Below the pieces are notes generated by a model. It saw nothing but the letters and a program-made list of their open reading frames with translations. It did no database searches and was not told the DNA's origin. A stretch of 46,038 nt of DNA, from the NCBI GenBank assembly GCA_001460835.1, contig CYKH01001432.1, forward strand, positions 12,001 through 58,038. The letters run 5' to 3'. Of the stretch, positions 28,575-37,835 are shown in pieces (position 1 is the first letter of the stretch; every line of letters begins with the position of its first letter). This DNA comes from Bodo saltans. Lineage: Eukaryota > Euglenozoa > Kinetoplastea > Eubodonida > Bodonidae. The translations under genes were made by a program, and so were the position numbers.

Positions 28575-28928
28575 CACGACACAAGCGCGCGTTTTTTCTT
28601 GTTGCTTTTTTTTTTTTCCTCAAAGCTCTGCTTCGTTTCGTTGCCACACACAAAAATGGCGCTGTCGTTGGACGTGGGACGAAGACGCGTCTCGGTCAAA
28701 TTCGATTTGCCGCGCGTTCGCCTTGTTTTTGTGGTGCCAACAATTCCATGCAACATTTAATGGGGGGGTTACAACTCTTCGGGGTGCTTGTGTTTTGTGG
28801 CCCGACAACGAAGTAAAACGAAAGCGCACAGTCCCAGTGCTTTGCGTCTTCCTTTTCCTTTCCTTCTTGTAGTCTTTTTTTCCTCCCTTCTTTACGTCGT
28901 AGTTTCACATAGAATTTTTGCGCCCAAG
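28575..28928 (+). other. Intergenic region between FPGS and the IMPACT-domain gene
   Basis: This is 354 bp with a T11 run near 28608-28618 and strong pyrimidine tracts at about 28850-28900. AG occurs at 28871-28872, 28901-28902 and 28911-28912, any of which could be the trans-splice acceptor for the ATG at 28929. No RNA gene or conserved small protein is seen. Confidence 0.45.
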
Positions 28929-30035
28929 ATGTCAACAGAAGACTCTCGGAAAACGATAGAGGTTGTGGACTTGACACAAGATGACGATGATGTTTTTGAC
29001 GTGACCCCCTCGCCCCCATCTCCTATGGTGTCCGCTCATTCGTTCTCAAGAAAACGCAGCCGCTCACCAAAGCCGCCGTCGCTTCCAACGTCGCAAACAC
29101 GCACATCCACCTCGCTTGCGAAGAGCGACGGAATCGTTTTTGTTGACGTTAGCTCTGATGATGATGATGACGAAGTGACTGCAAACCAGGCACCAGCGAA
29201 AGGTCCGCAGCCGTGGGAGCTTGTCCTCGCGCATGTTCCCGGAGTATCAGTGTTTGACAAATTAGCGTTGCAAAACGCTTCCAGGAGTGAGCAAGTTGCC
29301 GGGTCAAGTGAAACTGCTGTCGGCGTCAGCAATGATAGAGGAGCCGCTACGGATGAGAGAGCAATCCCGCCGACAACCGATGGCGTCGCTCTGCTGCGTT
29401 CCACTGCATTTGTTCGCGCATCTGCGGTGATGTTGGCCTCATCATCGAAACAGCAACAACAGCAGTCATCACCTTCGTCGCTATCTTCCACCTCGATCGC
29501 TGCTCCTGCTGCTGCGTCCTTTGTCCCGAACACGGCAGGATCCTCGTCGCCGTTCTTTCGTGCCCCGTCACAAGCTGTGCAGCTGCGGCAGCGGCGGATC
29601 GCCTTGGCCGGACTTGCCATTCTCCGACTTCCTTCGGCAGATGTGATTAGTGACAATGGGAGCATCTTTGACTCGTTTGTCGTGAAGCATGCAGGGCTTA
29701 CCACCGAACTTATTCATGATTGCCTCGCTGAAATTCGGTCAGATGCGAAAGTAAGTTTGGCAGCTCACCCTGGAATTTTTGCGTATCGTCTCCGCAATCC
29801 CCAAGGAACGGGGCAGCCTATTGAATATAGCGATGACAATGGCGAAGATTACGCAGGAAAAAAGATTCTTGATGTCCTCCGCACGTATCGGTGCGAAGAT
29901 TGTTTGGTAGTCGTCGTGCGGTGGTTCGGAGGAAAGTTGCTTGGACCTCGCAGATTCACACACATTTCAAATGTGACACGACGAGTTCTAGAACGGCATT
30001 CCATTATTGCTTCGCCTGCGTCTTTACAGTCGTGA
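28929..30035 (+). CDS. IMPACT/YigZ (UPF0029) domain protein with SUMO-interacting-like motifs
   Basis: This 369-residue protein ends in an IMPACT/YigZ domain (about 230-365). It shows the family's DDNGEDYAGKKIL stretch near 300 and VVVVRWFGGKLLG-RRF near 328-343. IMPACT relatives in other eukaryotes regulate GCN1/GCN2 translational control, but those also carry an RWD domain, which is not visible here. The N-terminal 200 residues are disordered. They hold IEVVDLTQDDDD (10-21), an RKRSRSPK nuclear-localisation-like patch (41-48) and VFVDVSSDDDDDE (70-82). The first and third have the hydrophobic core plus acidic tail of SUMO-interacting motifs. A nuclear, SUMO-related role is inferred from this, not shown. 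The ATG at 28929 follows two candidate acceptor AGs and puts the first motif near the N terminus. Confidence 0.8.
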   Translation: MSTEDSRKTIEVVDLTQDDDDVFDVTPSPPSPMVSAHSFSRKRSRSPKPPSLPTSQTRTSTSLAKSDGIVFVDVSSDDDDDEVTANQAPAKGPQPWELVLAHVPGVSVFDKLALQNASRSEQVAGSSETAVGVSNDRGAATDERAIPPTTDGVALLRSTAFVRASAVMLASSSKQQQQQSSPSSLSSTSIAAPAAASFVPNTAGSSSPFFRAPSQAVQLRQRRIALAGLAILRLPSADVISDNGSIFDSFVVKHAGLTTELIHDCLAEIRSDAKVSLAAHPGIFAYRLRNPQGTGQPIEYSDDNGEDYAGKKILDVLRTYRCEDCLVVVVRWFGGKLLGPRRFTHISNVTRRVLERHSIIASPASLQS

Positions 30036-30251
30036 TGCAAGACTCTTTGCAACTTCGCGATATTTGTCTTTTTGTTGCGCGTTTTTTTCCCTCTCACGGA
30101 ACTGTGCTTCTGCCCCTGCCCAAGGACACAGAAACTCACCTTGATTGAGGTTCTCTTTGAACCGAAAAAAGACGTTGTTTTCCCTGAACTCTTCGCTGAA
30201 GTTGTTGGCACGTCGCTCTTTCTATTGCACGTGTATGTGAAAGGAAGGAGA

Positions 30252-32192
30252 ATGTTTCGCAATGAGGGTTCTGGGTCAGTGCTATTTGGCCCACGTCATA
30301 GCGACCAAGCTCCATCTTGCACAGGACTCACCTTGCAGTTTACAAGAGATGATGTTGATGAGCTATCCCCTGTGAACAAAGGACAGGGCGACCTAAGGTC
30401 TTCCGCACACTCCTCCTTTGAGGTGACACTTGAACACTTTTGGTGGGAGTGCGTGCCTCTTTCCGTCGATGAAGATGAGGCGACAAGTGCTTTACCTGAA
30501 TCTCGCAGGGAATCTTTGACGTGGCTGCGCAATTTACGTTGTGTGGTTCCCCCATTGTCGTCTCGCTGCACGACGACGACGACGACGACGACGACGAGCG
30601 CCGAGAATACCAACAAGGGCCCTGCTGCTGCTGTTGAAGTGGATCGTAACGGCTCTTGCTGCTGGTCTCCAGGAGATTACTTGACCGCTTGTGACGGAAG
30701 TCGTGGTCATGACGACGACGCTAACATGGCAGCGCTGGCGTCACCGGTGACAAGCGGCGGTTTTTGGGCGTTGGATCGGTTGCCTGCAGGTCGTGTCGTT
30801 CTCCTTTGGATTCCCTTAGGGGGTGGAAAAGATGCTGTTTGGATGTGCAACACTGTGTTTCGTCTCACTGTCGTTGTGCCGCCCGTCATTCACGTCAAGG
30901 AGTTGCTGCGGAGTCGCGCAAGACAATCGTGTGGCAACAACAGCAGCAGCAACCGCAGCAGCAGTGAGAAAAATGAGGGTGATGCTTACAACGATGTGTC
31001 ACAACAGCTGTGTGTGATGCAGTGTGTGCTTGACGCCGCGCAGGACGTTGGATACTTTTTCGTTGTTACCCGTGATGACAAGGACCTCGACGAGGAGGAC
31101 CCTATCTTGTTAGGAAACCGATGCATCGTTGAGTTGCAGAAGGCGGTCGATGGAGCGCGTCTTTCCGCAATAGCTCGAGAATATTCGGGCCGCGCCGCTG
31201 CAGATTGCCCCGTTGCTGTTGCTGCTGCGTTCTCGGAGCGCAATACTCGCTCAACGCAACAACACCATGTGGCTGCAGGTTCGCCCCTTGCGGCGGCGGT
31301 GCATCATCAGCACGACAACACATCAGGCTCCCTCACCAGCAACAGTGCGGCGCTCCCTCCCCTTGTAGCACCACAGGTCTGCAAGTACACGATCTACTCC
31401 TCTACAGGATCGGTCAAGGTGTCATCGAATCCGCTGCGATACCAGCAGATTGTCCCTCCCGCATGGCTCACCAATGAGCAAGTGAGCCTTGCCGTGTTGC
31501 CATACTATCGCGGCGCCAAAGAGTTGGCGATGGTATTGATGGAGGCGTTAGCGCAGGATTCCGTGAGCGAGGATCAGTTGTATTTGCTCCTGCGCGCAGT
31601 TGTGTACCCGCCCTCTTTGCCATCACCACCATCAACGTCATTATCTGCTGCAGCTGTAAATGATGTGCACGCCAGCCCGACCACGCCAGGTGGCGAGGAG
31701 GCTGCGTGCATCGCAACGGTAACGACCTCCCTCTCGTCGTCGGCGAAATCGCCTTCAGGGCAGCCTACCACTACTCTCGATGTTCACACAGATAAATCGT
31801 GGATCACGTTGCTCCTTGCCACGACGTTTCACGGGCTGATGTTTCAAAGTTCTGATGGTTTGTCGTTTGATCCGGTCGTTGCGCCATGTGTGGATGAGAT
31901 TCTTATCATCCATCAGGAGGATTCTTCTACTTCATCGTTCTCTCAATCGCCCACCACAGTACTGCGCATGGACGAGGATGTTATGGCGGTGAATATTGGG
32001 GACGCGTTTCAAATGTCGTCACGAGGCGCCTTTTTATCGCGACCACATATGGCTATGTATCATCCCGCCAAGAAGAACATCGTATCAGTTGGGGAGCATT
32101 GCAGAGTGTCTCTTCCGTTGTTTGTGGAGCCAGGTGTTGGATTTTGGCCCGCACCCTACGAATCACAAGAAGTGGTGACGATTGCCCTTTGA
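30252..32192 (+). CDS. Hypothetical protein, unknown function
   Basis: I do not recognise a family for this 646-residue protein. It has no signal peptide or membrane helix. It alternates ordered beta-rich stretches (about 15-60, 150-210, 400-470, 540-640) with low-complexity linkers: a Thr run at about 107-115 from an ACG repeat, Ser/Asn-rich 225-240, and Ser/Pro/Thr-rich 480-535. The ordered pieces WALDRLPAGRVVLLWIP and VCKYTIYSSTGSVKV look like strands of a beta-sandwich. The ATG at 30252 is the first in a frame that is open further upstream, and it follows an AG at the end of a T-rich stretch. The upstream 60 codons contain no ATG. A cytosolic scaffold is one guess, with no direct support. 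Confidence 0.6.
   Translation: MFRNEGSGSVLFGPRHSDQAPSCTGLTLQFTRDDVDELSPVNKGQGDLRSSAHSSFEVTLEHFWWECVPLSVDEDEATSALPESRRESLTWLRNLRCVVPPLSSRCTTTTTTTTTSAENTNKGPAAAVEVDRNGSCCWSPGDYLTACDGSRGHDDDANMAALASPVTSGGFWALDRLPAGRVVLLWIPLGGGKDAVWMCNTVFRLTVVVPPVIHVKELLRSRARQSCGNNSSSNRSSSEKNEGDAYNDVSQQLCVMQCVLDAAQDVGYFFVVTRDDKDLDEEDPILLGNRCIVELQKAVDGARLSAIAREYSGRAAADCPVAVAAAFSERNTRSTQQHHVAAGSPLAAAVHHQHDNTSGSLTSNSAALPPLVAPQVCKYTIYSSTGSVKVSSNPLRYQQIVPPAWLTNEQVSLAVLPYYRGAKELAMVLMEALAQDSVSEDQLYLLLRAVVYPPSLPSPPSTSLSAAAVNDVHASPTTPGGEEAACIATVTTSLSSSAKSPSGQPTTTLDVHTDKSWITLLLATTFHGLMFQSSDGLSFDPVVAPCVDEILIIHQEDSSTSSFSQSPTTVLRMDEDVMAVNIGDAFQMSSRGAFLSRPHMAMYHPAKKNIVSVGEHCRVSLPLFVEPGVGFWPAPYESQEVVTIAL
30570..30596 (+). repeat. 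ACG trinucleotide microsatellite, nine units
   Basis: Nine uninterrupted ACG units in frame encode nine threonines in the unknown protein. In-frame expansion would vary the length of a linker only. Confidence 0.9.
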
Positions 32193-32295
32193 CGAACGCA
32201 GTTTCATCTTCAAAAACGCCATTTTCCTTTTCTTGAAATTGCCTTCTTTTAAAAAAAATATTTTTAACAATTGTTGAACGCCGTGATGCATACCT

Positions 32296-32348
32296 TTCGC
32301 TTCACTTGCTCGAATTGTTATTCTGTTGACGTTGTTGATCGATAACAG
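32296..32348 (+). promoter_or_regulatory. Predicted trans-splice acceptor for the SMYD-type gene
   Basis: A T/C-rich stretch at about 32296-32340 precedes AG at 32347-32348, 29 bases before the ATG at 32377. Confidence 0.35.
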
Positions 32349-32376
32349 ACAATAAATAAATAACGCGACGCACCGC

Positions 32377-33849
32377 ATGGAGTTCGCTTGCCTCCCGGGA
32401 TGTGGCCGCTCTGTTGTTGCAACGCGTGATTTCTTGCCTGGCGAGGTTGTGCACGAAGAAACTGCATACGTGATGACGCCATGCAATTTTGTTGCTGTGG
32501 GTGGTAGTGGTAGCGTCAACAAATCAACGGTGAAGCAAAAGGTACGCCGAAGCGCAACGACGAAAGACGACGACGTCGCAACCGCAGCGCTCGGTGTTGT
32601 TTCTGATTCACAGGAAACAGCATCGCCGTCTCCACCACTGTTGTCAGTGCAACCAATCACCAACGTGTGCATTGCGTGCTTCGTTCCCATCAAGCAGCTC
32701 GCCAATGGTGCGACTTCGCAGAAGAATTCGGAAGGAGCGCTGTTGCAGCTCTTGTGTGGCGGCTGCGGTTCTCAATTTTGCTCGACGACGTGTGTGGAGG
32801 CATACAGTGAGGAGCATCGGGTGACGGGTGAGTGCTCTGTGCTGCGACAGGTCACCACGTCAGCTGTCCGCCACAAGATTCCCAAGGAGGACTTCAACAC
32901 GTTCGTGGTTGCATGCCTTGTGTGCGCAAAGGCGCAATGCGAAGGTGTTTCCGACCAGTTGCTTCGTTCCGTTTCGTGCAATTCCGCGTTGGCCAAAGAG
33001 CACACGGCTGAGGAGGCGTCGGGGGTGAGCTCCTCAACGGCACCAATGAACATAGTTGATTACGGTGTGGAAACCGTTGGGCTTGGTGCGGAGCCACCGT
33101 TGGGATCGTTTCGCGATACTTGCGCAACACCGACGTTGTCGACGTTTGAGCACTTGGCGCACCTTGTGACAAACCGCAGTTCGATGGATGTTGAAATTCG
33201 AGGTGACTTTGAAAAACTACACGGTTTGTATGACAAGCTGCGAGCTGCTGCGGCCGCATCAGTTGTACCACAGCCGCCGCCATCGTCGTCGCCCATAAGA
33301 AAACAAAGCGAAGGGGAGAGCACATCAGCAGAACACGACGCAGTAGCTTGTGCAACACTATCGTCAACGACGCAGCACGACGTCGTTGTGTCGCTACCTC
33401 CTGTTTCCTTTGATGTCTTTGTGTCCATATGTAGTGCATTTCTTGCCAACGGCTTTGGACTATGGAACGCGAAAGGAAATGGGGTTGCAACAGGCTTCTT
33501 TCCACGGAGCAGTTTTTTCAACCACAGCTGTGCTCCCAACATTGGACGCGAGATGGTTGGGCGTCGTGCTGTGTTCTTTGCAGCGAAACACATTCGTACC
33601 GGTGAAGCGGTTTGCCTTTCGTACATTGATTTTAAGCTGCACCGCGATGAACGAAGAATGAAGTTAAAAGCGACCTACACGTTTGATTGCGCCTGCCCTA
33701 GGTGCAGCGATCCAGATGCAATTGATCATCGAGAACGCTACGACTTGGCATTATGTCAAGACTGCAAATCAAAAGTATTGCGCCCGGAGATTTCTGAGAA
33801 TCCATCAGTGGCGCACTGCCCGTGTTGCAAACAAACCTTCGCTTTGTGA
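32377..33849 (+). CDS. SMYD-type lysine methyltransferase (SET with MYND zinc finger)
   Basis: This 490-residue protein starts directly in the N-terminal SET lobe (GRSVVATRDFLPGEVV). A MYND zinc finger is inserted at about 98-155, beginning Cys 98/Cys 101 and with GGCGSQFCSTTC later. A long variable insert (about 180-345) precedes the catalytic SET core: FFNHSCAPN with NHSC at 382-385, then GEAVCLSYID. A post-SET cysteine cluster follows (CACPRCSDP, CQDCKS) and another CxxC (CPCC) near the end. This is the SMYD order SET-N, MYND, SET-C, post-SET. Family members transfer methyl from S-adenosylmethionine to Lys on histones or other proteins; the substrate is not readable here. The extra CxxC pair at the C terminus, instead of a TPR-like domain, sets it apart from animal SMYD1-3. 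All catalytic motifs are present. Confidence 0.88.
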   Translation: MEFACLPGCGRSVVATRDFLPGEVVHEETAYVMTPCNFVAVGGSGSVNKSTVKQKVRRSATTKDDDVATAALGVVSDSQETASPSPPLLSVQPITNVCIACFVPIKQLANGATSQKNSEGALLQLLCGGCGSQFCSTTCVEAYSEEHRVTGECSVLRQVTTSAVRHKIPKEDFNTFVVACLVCAKAQCEGVSDQLLRSVSCNSALAKEHTAEEASGVSSSTAPMNIVDYGVETVGLGAEPPLGSFRDTCATPTLSTFEHLAHLVTNRSSMDVEIRGDFEKLHGLYDKLRAAAAASVVPQPPPSSSPIRKQSEGESTSAEHDAVACATLSSTTQHDVVVSLPPVSFDVFVSICSAFLANGFGLWNAKGNGVATGFFPRSSFFNHSCAPNIGREMVGRRAVFFAAKHIRTGEAVCLSYIDFKLHRDERRMKLKATYTFDCACPRCSDPDAIDHRERYDLALCQDCKSKVLRPEISENPSVAHCPCCKQTFAL

Positions 33850-33959
33850 TGGTAGTGACCACACTTGTTTCTCAATTGGTGTATTTTCTCCTTAAGAAAG
33901 AGCAACCGTTGCGATTAATCGTAGCTCTCAAGCACGACTGATTTTTCTTCTGAAAAGAA

Positions 33960-33990
33960 AATGATAAGTTTGCTTGCGTGTTTCTTAAAG
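33960..33990 (+). promoter_or_regulatory. Predicted trans-splice acceptor for the large type II membrane protein
   Basis: A T-rich stretch ends at AG 33989-33990, 41 bases before the ATG at 34031. It favours that ATG over the GTG at 34001. Confidence 0.35.
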
Positions 33991-34030
33991 TGCACGCGCC
34001 GTGGAAGATAGGGAAGTCAGAGAAGGGGAA

Positions 34031-37000
34031 ATGAGCATCGCGCGAAAACTGTTTGCACTGGGAGTGTGCGCTGTCATCTACTACATCCTGATGGGCGGCG
34101 TTACGACCTTTTGGATGGAGCAACAACAGCCCTCGTTGCCGACAACACAAAACGATGACGATGGCAGCGATGTGAGTGGTCACTCGAGCCACAATAGAGG
34201 AGGCTCGTTAATTGATGCTGACGTTGAATCTGGTTCCCCTGGCAGGAGACGCAACCTTCATCAAGTAGTTCCACTTAGCTTAGGTGGCGGCGCCTCAGAA
34301 TCTCCAGACAATGCTTCTCAATGGCTTCCCACCGGAGCGAAGTTGTTTTGCCCGAGCTTCGATAACGAGAGTTACATGTGGCTCAAACCCGAGCAACCCT
34401 TTGCAAACGAAGTATCCTTGTTTCACGTGCACATTAACGAATGTCCGGCGCCGGTGGTGTTTTATCACATCCCTCATTTTCCTAGCGCATTGAAAGCCCC
34501 AGTGACCCTTAGACGCAAACAGATGCGAGCGTATTTCAGGCACCATGACAAATCATCTGGTCACCACGACGACATATTTTCTCCCTCTCTCAATTTCACT
34601 GCCGGTTTTAGTACATCTGCAACGCCGCAGTCCTCACGCAGTGCACTTTTCGTGTTCGATACGTTCCTGTGGCGTTCTATTAGGGAAGTGACTGCAACGT
34701 CGCTGTTAGATTGTCCAAAACGAGTGAGCAGCCGCGATGATACTGTCGAGACGTGCCCTGCACACACGCGACAATGCGTTCGGCATTGCCTGCAGTCGCT
34801 GTGCTGCACAGGTATACAGATCGTCAACAGCGCTACCCATCGGCAATGCGATCTGATCGCTGCTCGGCTGGATGAAACCCGAAGTGATGCACCGTACCCA
34901 CTCACAAAGAAGCCGCTATTTCTCCTCGCTCAACGACGAGAGTTTCGCCCATCACTCAACACAGATCACTTGAGACTCGTGGTGCTCAGTGGTCCGCAAA
35001 CAACGATGCGGCTCTACGGAGATCGACAAGGCAGGAGGGAGCTCTTAGGTGGGGGTTCTGCAATGGTCGTCGCATTGCATGGGATATTTGGCTCTACTTC
35101 TTCCTCCGCCACCTACAGTCAGTCGATGTCCGGGAAGCCACTGAAGGTAACGATGGTGATTGTGGATGACAAGAGCGGGTTTGACGTGGCATCGGGCTGG
35201 TTCGGCCAAACAGACGCCAGCATTCGGGAGCAAGTACAAACCTTGATCATGGCAAAGGGCCTTCGGGAGGATTCGCACGACAACTCCACCACCACCATCG
35301 TCATGACCCCAAGTGTGCAGGGCCTCAAAATCGTACTTGGCAGCGATGGGAAGAGCTTGGTTCACTGGAACGATGTGATCACTGCCATCATGAAAGATAA
35401 ACCTGCGGGTTTCTGGGCCCTGCACGTTGGAAAAACGTGGTGCCTTGTCGTCAGTGTTGACGACCTGAACGTCCCCAACGTGGAGCCTGCAGTTGCTTGC
35501 GCGTTGATTGTGAGGCCACCCAAGACCTTTACGATGCAATATGTGCCAGTGGAACTAGCCGGCAATAGAAAGGTGATCTCTGGGCTTCAACGTGCCATAG
35601 CAACCACAAACCACAACAACTACAGTTCGCCGATGACGTCGCCGCCACAGGTTGCCAGCAGCAGCGTAGTGGATCGTTGGGTGAGCATCGACCCCGTGAC
35701 ATGTGCACCAAACCTTCGCCGCAATGAATGTTGCCTCCCACCGGTTGCACTTCGGCTGGTGGACAGTGCAGGATTGTTGTCGGCACCGATTGCAGGCAGT
35801 GCTGAGTTCCAAGAGCTGCTCACGGACTCGTATTATGCGCCCAGAGTGGAGCTGGTTCTGACAGAGGCTTCGAAAAGCGACAGCGGCATCATTTTTAGCG
35901 CTGAAACGATTGCCGCATCGAAGGCGTTATTGCAATGTGTGCGTGTTGTAGGGGGAAGCTTTGTCTTTCTCGACAATGTCGCTCGTGGCGTGACGCGTCA
36001 TGTCGTTGTTGAGGTTTCGTGCTCTCCTCACGATCTTCAACACTGGGCATCATTGTCAACCAACTCAGCTGAGTCCGTCGTGGGACTGGTGCTGCAGCCG
36101 CATCTCAACGAGGCTATCTTGAGTGAAGGGATTCACTTGCCTGTCACTGCACTTTTAGCGTGTCTTCATTTACATGACACTGTCGAACGAAACGAAGTTC
36201 CTTCGGCCCTTAAAACCTTCCATTCTTCCCCAGCACGCCGCCGCTTGCCAAATGATCATGAAAACCACCAGAACAACGATGACGCTGCCCCGGTCGCATT
36301 CTCGCATCGCGCGCATGGTCAGTTACCATTCCTCGAAACACAGCTAAGACTCATCGCAGCCTTTGCTCCAAATAGCTTGATGGTCCTTCACATCTCTGCT
36401 CAATGGAAGTTACGGTTGCGTGATTGGGGAACGTTAAAGAAGTTCAACGAAACGGTCCATCCTCGAACTCACATCAACCCCACGAGGCTTTCAGTTCCAC
36501 CATCGCGTGCGGCTCACGTTCACGCCTGCAACTTCCAGTTCCTGCTGGATGCCGGGATCTCATTCTCCCACGTGATCATTTGGGCTTCGAATGAATTGCT
36601 TGTACGAGCAGGGATCGAGACGTATGTGAAACAGTTTGACATGAGCCACCCTGGTCGAGTAGATCCCCGTGACGGCGTTGCGCACGACAACATTAACATT
36701 CCACTCACGTGGCTTCACGATGAGGAGCACCGGCGTTATTCTCATCGACTTTGGGAGTTTATGCCATGGGACGGCGTATCGCAGGAACCAGCACTGGCGG
36801 CAACATTCCGACGCCGATTCGGAGGTGACAACGGCACGACAAACCATCATGATAGATTCGGATTCCCAACAACGCCGCGATACCCTTTGCACCAAGTCTA
36901 CCTTGAAGGTGCATTCTTTTCAAGGGAGGTCGCACGCGAATTTGTCAATGTTGTATCGATGTTAAAGCCCGGTACATTTTGCACTACGTCTGGTCAGTAC

Positions 37001-37426
37001 GCGAACAACGAAATTTTTCCGTTCCTTTTGTCGAAATACCGATGCATGGGAGATGACGCGGATGCCTCAGTGCAACACAGCAATTTAGGGCCTGCTCGTG
37101 ATCCTATTTTGTTAAATTCATTTCCACCGTATGCAGTCGGCGTTTCGTGCGGCGGCCGTGTTTCTGCGATGTTGTGGCGAGAATTTTTTTATTTCGGCAC
37201 TCCCATCACGCTACAAGAGACGCGATGCAGTCCCTTCTCAAATCCTTTCGGCTGGAAGCGCGTCAAGAAAGGGTTGTACCCTTTGACCCTTGAACTCCAA
37301 GAGATTGCTGCCGACCCTCATCGTCGATTGCTGAATCGGGATCTGCCGATGCATTGTAATCTCACGCGGGAGTCGGCGGCGGCGTATCGCGTGAAACAGA
37401 GAAAATATGTGTTGTCGCAACTTTGA
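34031..37426 (+). CDS. Large type II membrane protein, possible glycosyltransferase
   Basis: This 1131-residue protein has a signal anchor at about residues 4-28 (FALGVCAVIYYILMGG), then a low-complexity stem to about 85 and a long lumenal region. The stem and lumen are rich in paired cysteines and NxT/S sites, as expected in the Golgi or at the surface. The last 400 residues form the best-ordered part: motifs ETQLRLIAAFAPNSLMVLHI (near 765) and a VHACNFQFLL / HVIIWASNELLVRAG block (near 830-860). These remind me of alpha/beta glycosyltransferases of the core-2-branching type, where a helix leads into an SNE or similar motif. That is only a resemblance; no DxD motif or catalytic residue is assigned. 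The frame is intact throughout. Other membrane-anchored glycan enzymes lie nearby (GT31, GDS esterase-like). Confidence 0.6.
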   Translation: MSIARKLFALGVCAVIYYILMGGVTTFWMEQQQPSLPTTQNDDDGSDVSGHSSHNRGGSLIDADVESGSPGRRRNLHQVVPLSLGGGASESPDNASQWLPTGAKLFCPSFDNESYMWLKPEQPFANEVSLFHVHINECPAPVVFYHIPHFPSALKAPVTLRRKQMRAYFRHHDKSSGHHDDIFSPSLNFTAGFSTSATPQSSRSALFVFDTFLWRSIREVTATSLLDCPKRVSSRDDTVETCPAHTRQCVRHCLQSLCCTGIQIVNSATHRQCDLIAARLDETRSDAPYPLTKKPLFLLAQRREFRPSLNTDHLRLVVLSGPQTTMRLYGDRQGRRELLGGGSAMVVALHGIFGSTSSSATYSQSMSGKPLKVTMVIVDDKSGFDVASGWFGQTDASIREQVQTLIMAKGLREDSHDNSTTTIVMTPSVQGLKIVLGSDGKSLVHWNDVITAIMKDKPAGFWALHVGKTWCLVVSVDDLNVPNVEPAVACALIVRPPKTFTMQYVPVELAGNRKVISGLQRAIATTNHNNYSSPMTSPPQVASSSVVDRWVSIDPVTCAPNLRRNECCLPPVALRLVDSAGLLSAPIAGSAEFQELLTDSYYAPRVELVLTEASKSDSGIIFSAETIAASKALLQCVRVVGGSFVFLDNVARGVTRHVVVEVSCSPHDLQHWASLSTNSAESVVGLVLQPHLNEAILSEGIHLPVTALLACLHLHDTVERNEVPSALKTFHSSPARRRLPNDHENHQNNDDAAPVAFSHRAHGQLPFLETQLRLIAAFAPNSLMVLHISAQWKLRLRDWGTLKKFNETVHPRTHINPTRLSVPPSRAAHVHACNFQFLLDAGISFSHVIIWASNELLVRAGIETYVKQFDMSHPGRVDPRDGVAHDNINIPLTWLHDEEHRRYSHRLWEFMPWDGVSQEPALAATFRRRFGGDNGTTNHHDRFGFPTTPRYPLHQVYLEGAFFSREVAREFVNVVSMLKPGTFCTTSGQYANNEIFPFLLSKYRCMGDDADASVQHSNLGPARDPILLNSFPPYAVGVSCGGRVSAMLWREFFYFGTPITLQETRCSPFSNPFGWKRVKKGLYPLTLELQEIAADPHRRLLNRDLPMHCNLTRESAAAYRVKQRKYVLSQL

Positions 37427-37835
37427 ATTCCTACAACACGCACACACATGGTTCAAAGCCTCGAGAGGGGACAAATGAAAAGATGAATTCTCAATCGTGC
37501 TGTAAACATCGGTCCTCCTTCTTTTATACACACCAAGAAGAGCAGGAACGGGAAAAAAAACACAAAAACACGCGCTTGTGTGGGAGACGTTTTGTACCTT
37601 TTAAATATCCCTTTTTTCCAACAGCACTTTGATTTCATGTGTTACTTTTGTTTTCCTGTGCCATTGCAACGATATCTTTTCAAAGCGTTGGCATTGCAAC
37701 CTGTTTCGTATTCATCTGTTTACATTTCGTATGACGTTGGAGTATTCAGAACAATCAAAGCACAAAATTAAGACAACGCAGGAGGTGTCGATTGAACAGA
37801 AATAACACACTCCGCTCCGACCCCCCGATGTCCCT
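37427..37835 (+). other. Intergenic region before the GDS esterase-like gene
   Basis: This 409-bp spacer has an A-rich patch (37551-37567) and T/C-rich stretches at about 37605-37680, with AG at 37685-37686. I see no RNA gene or conserved protein. It probably contains the 3' UTR of the upstream gene and the acceptor of the next. Confidence 0.4.

Noticed and set aside
33060-33626. 188-codon open frame on the - strand inside the SMYD-type gene
   Set aside because: Antisense shadow of the SET core coding sequence; no motif or independent acceptor site.
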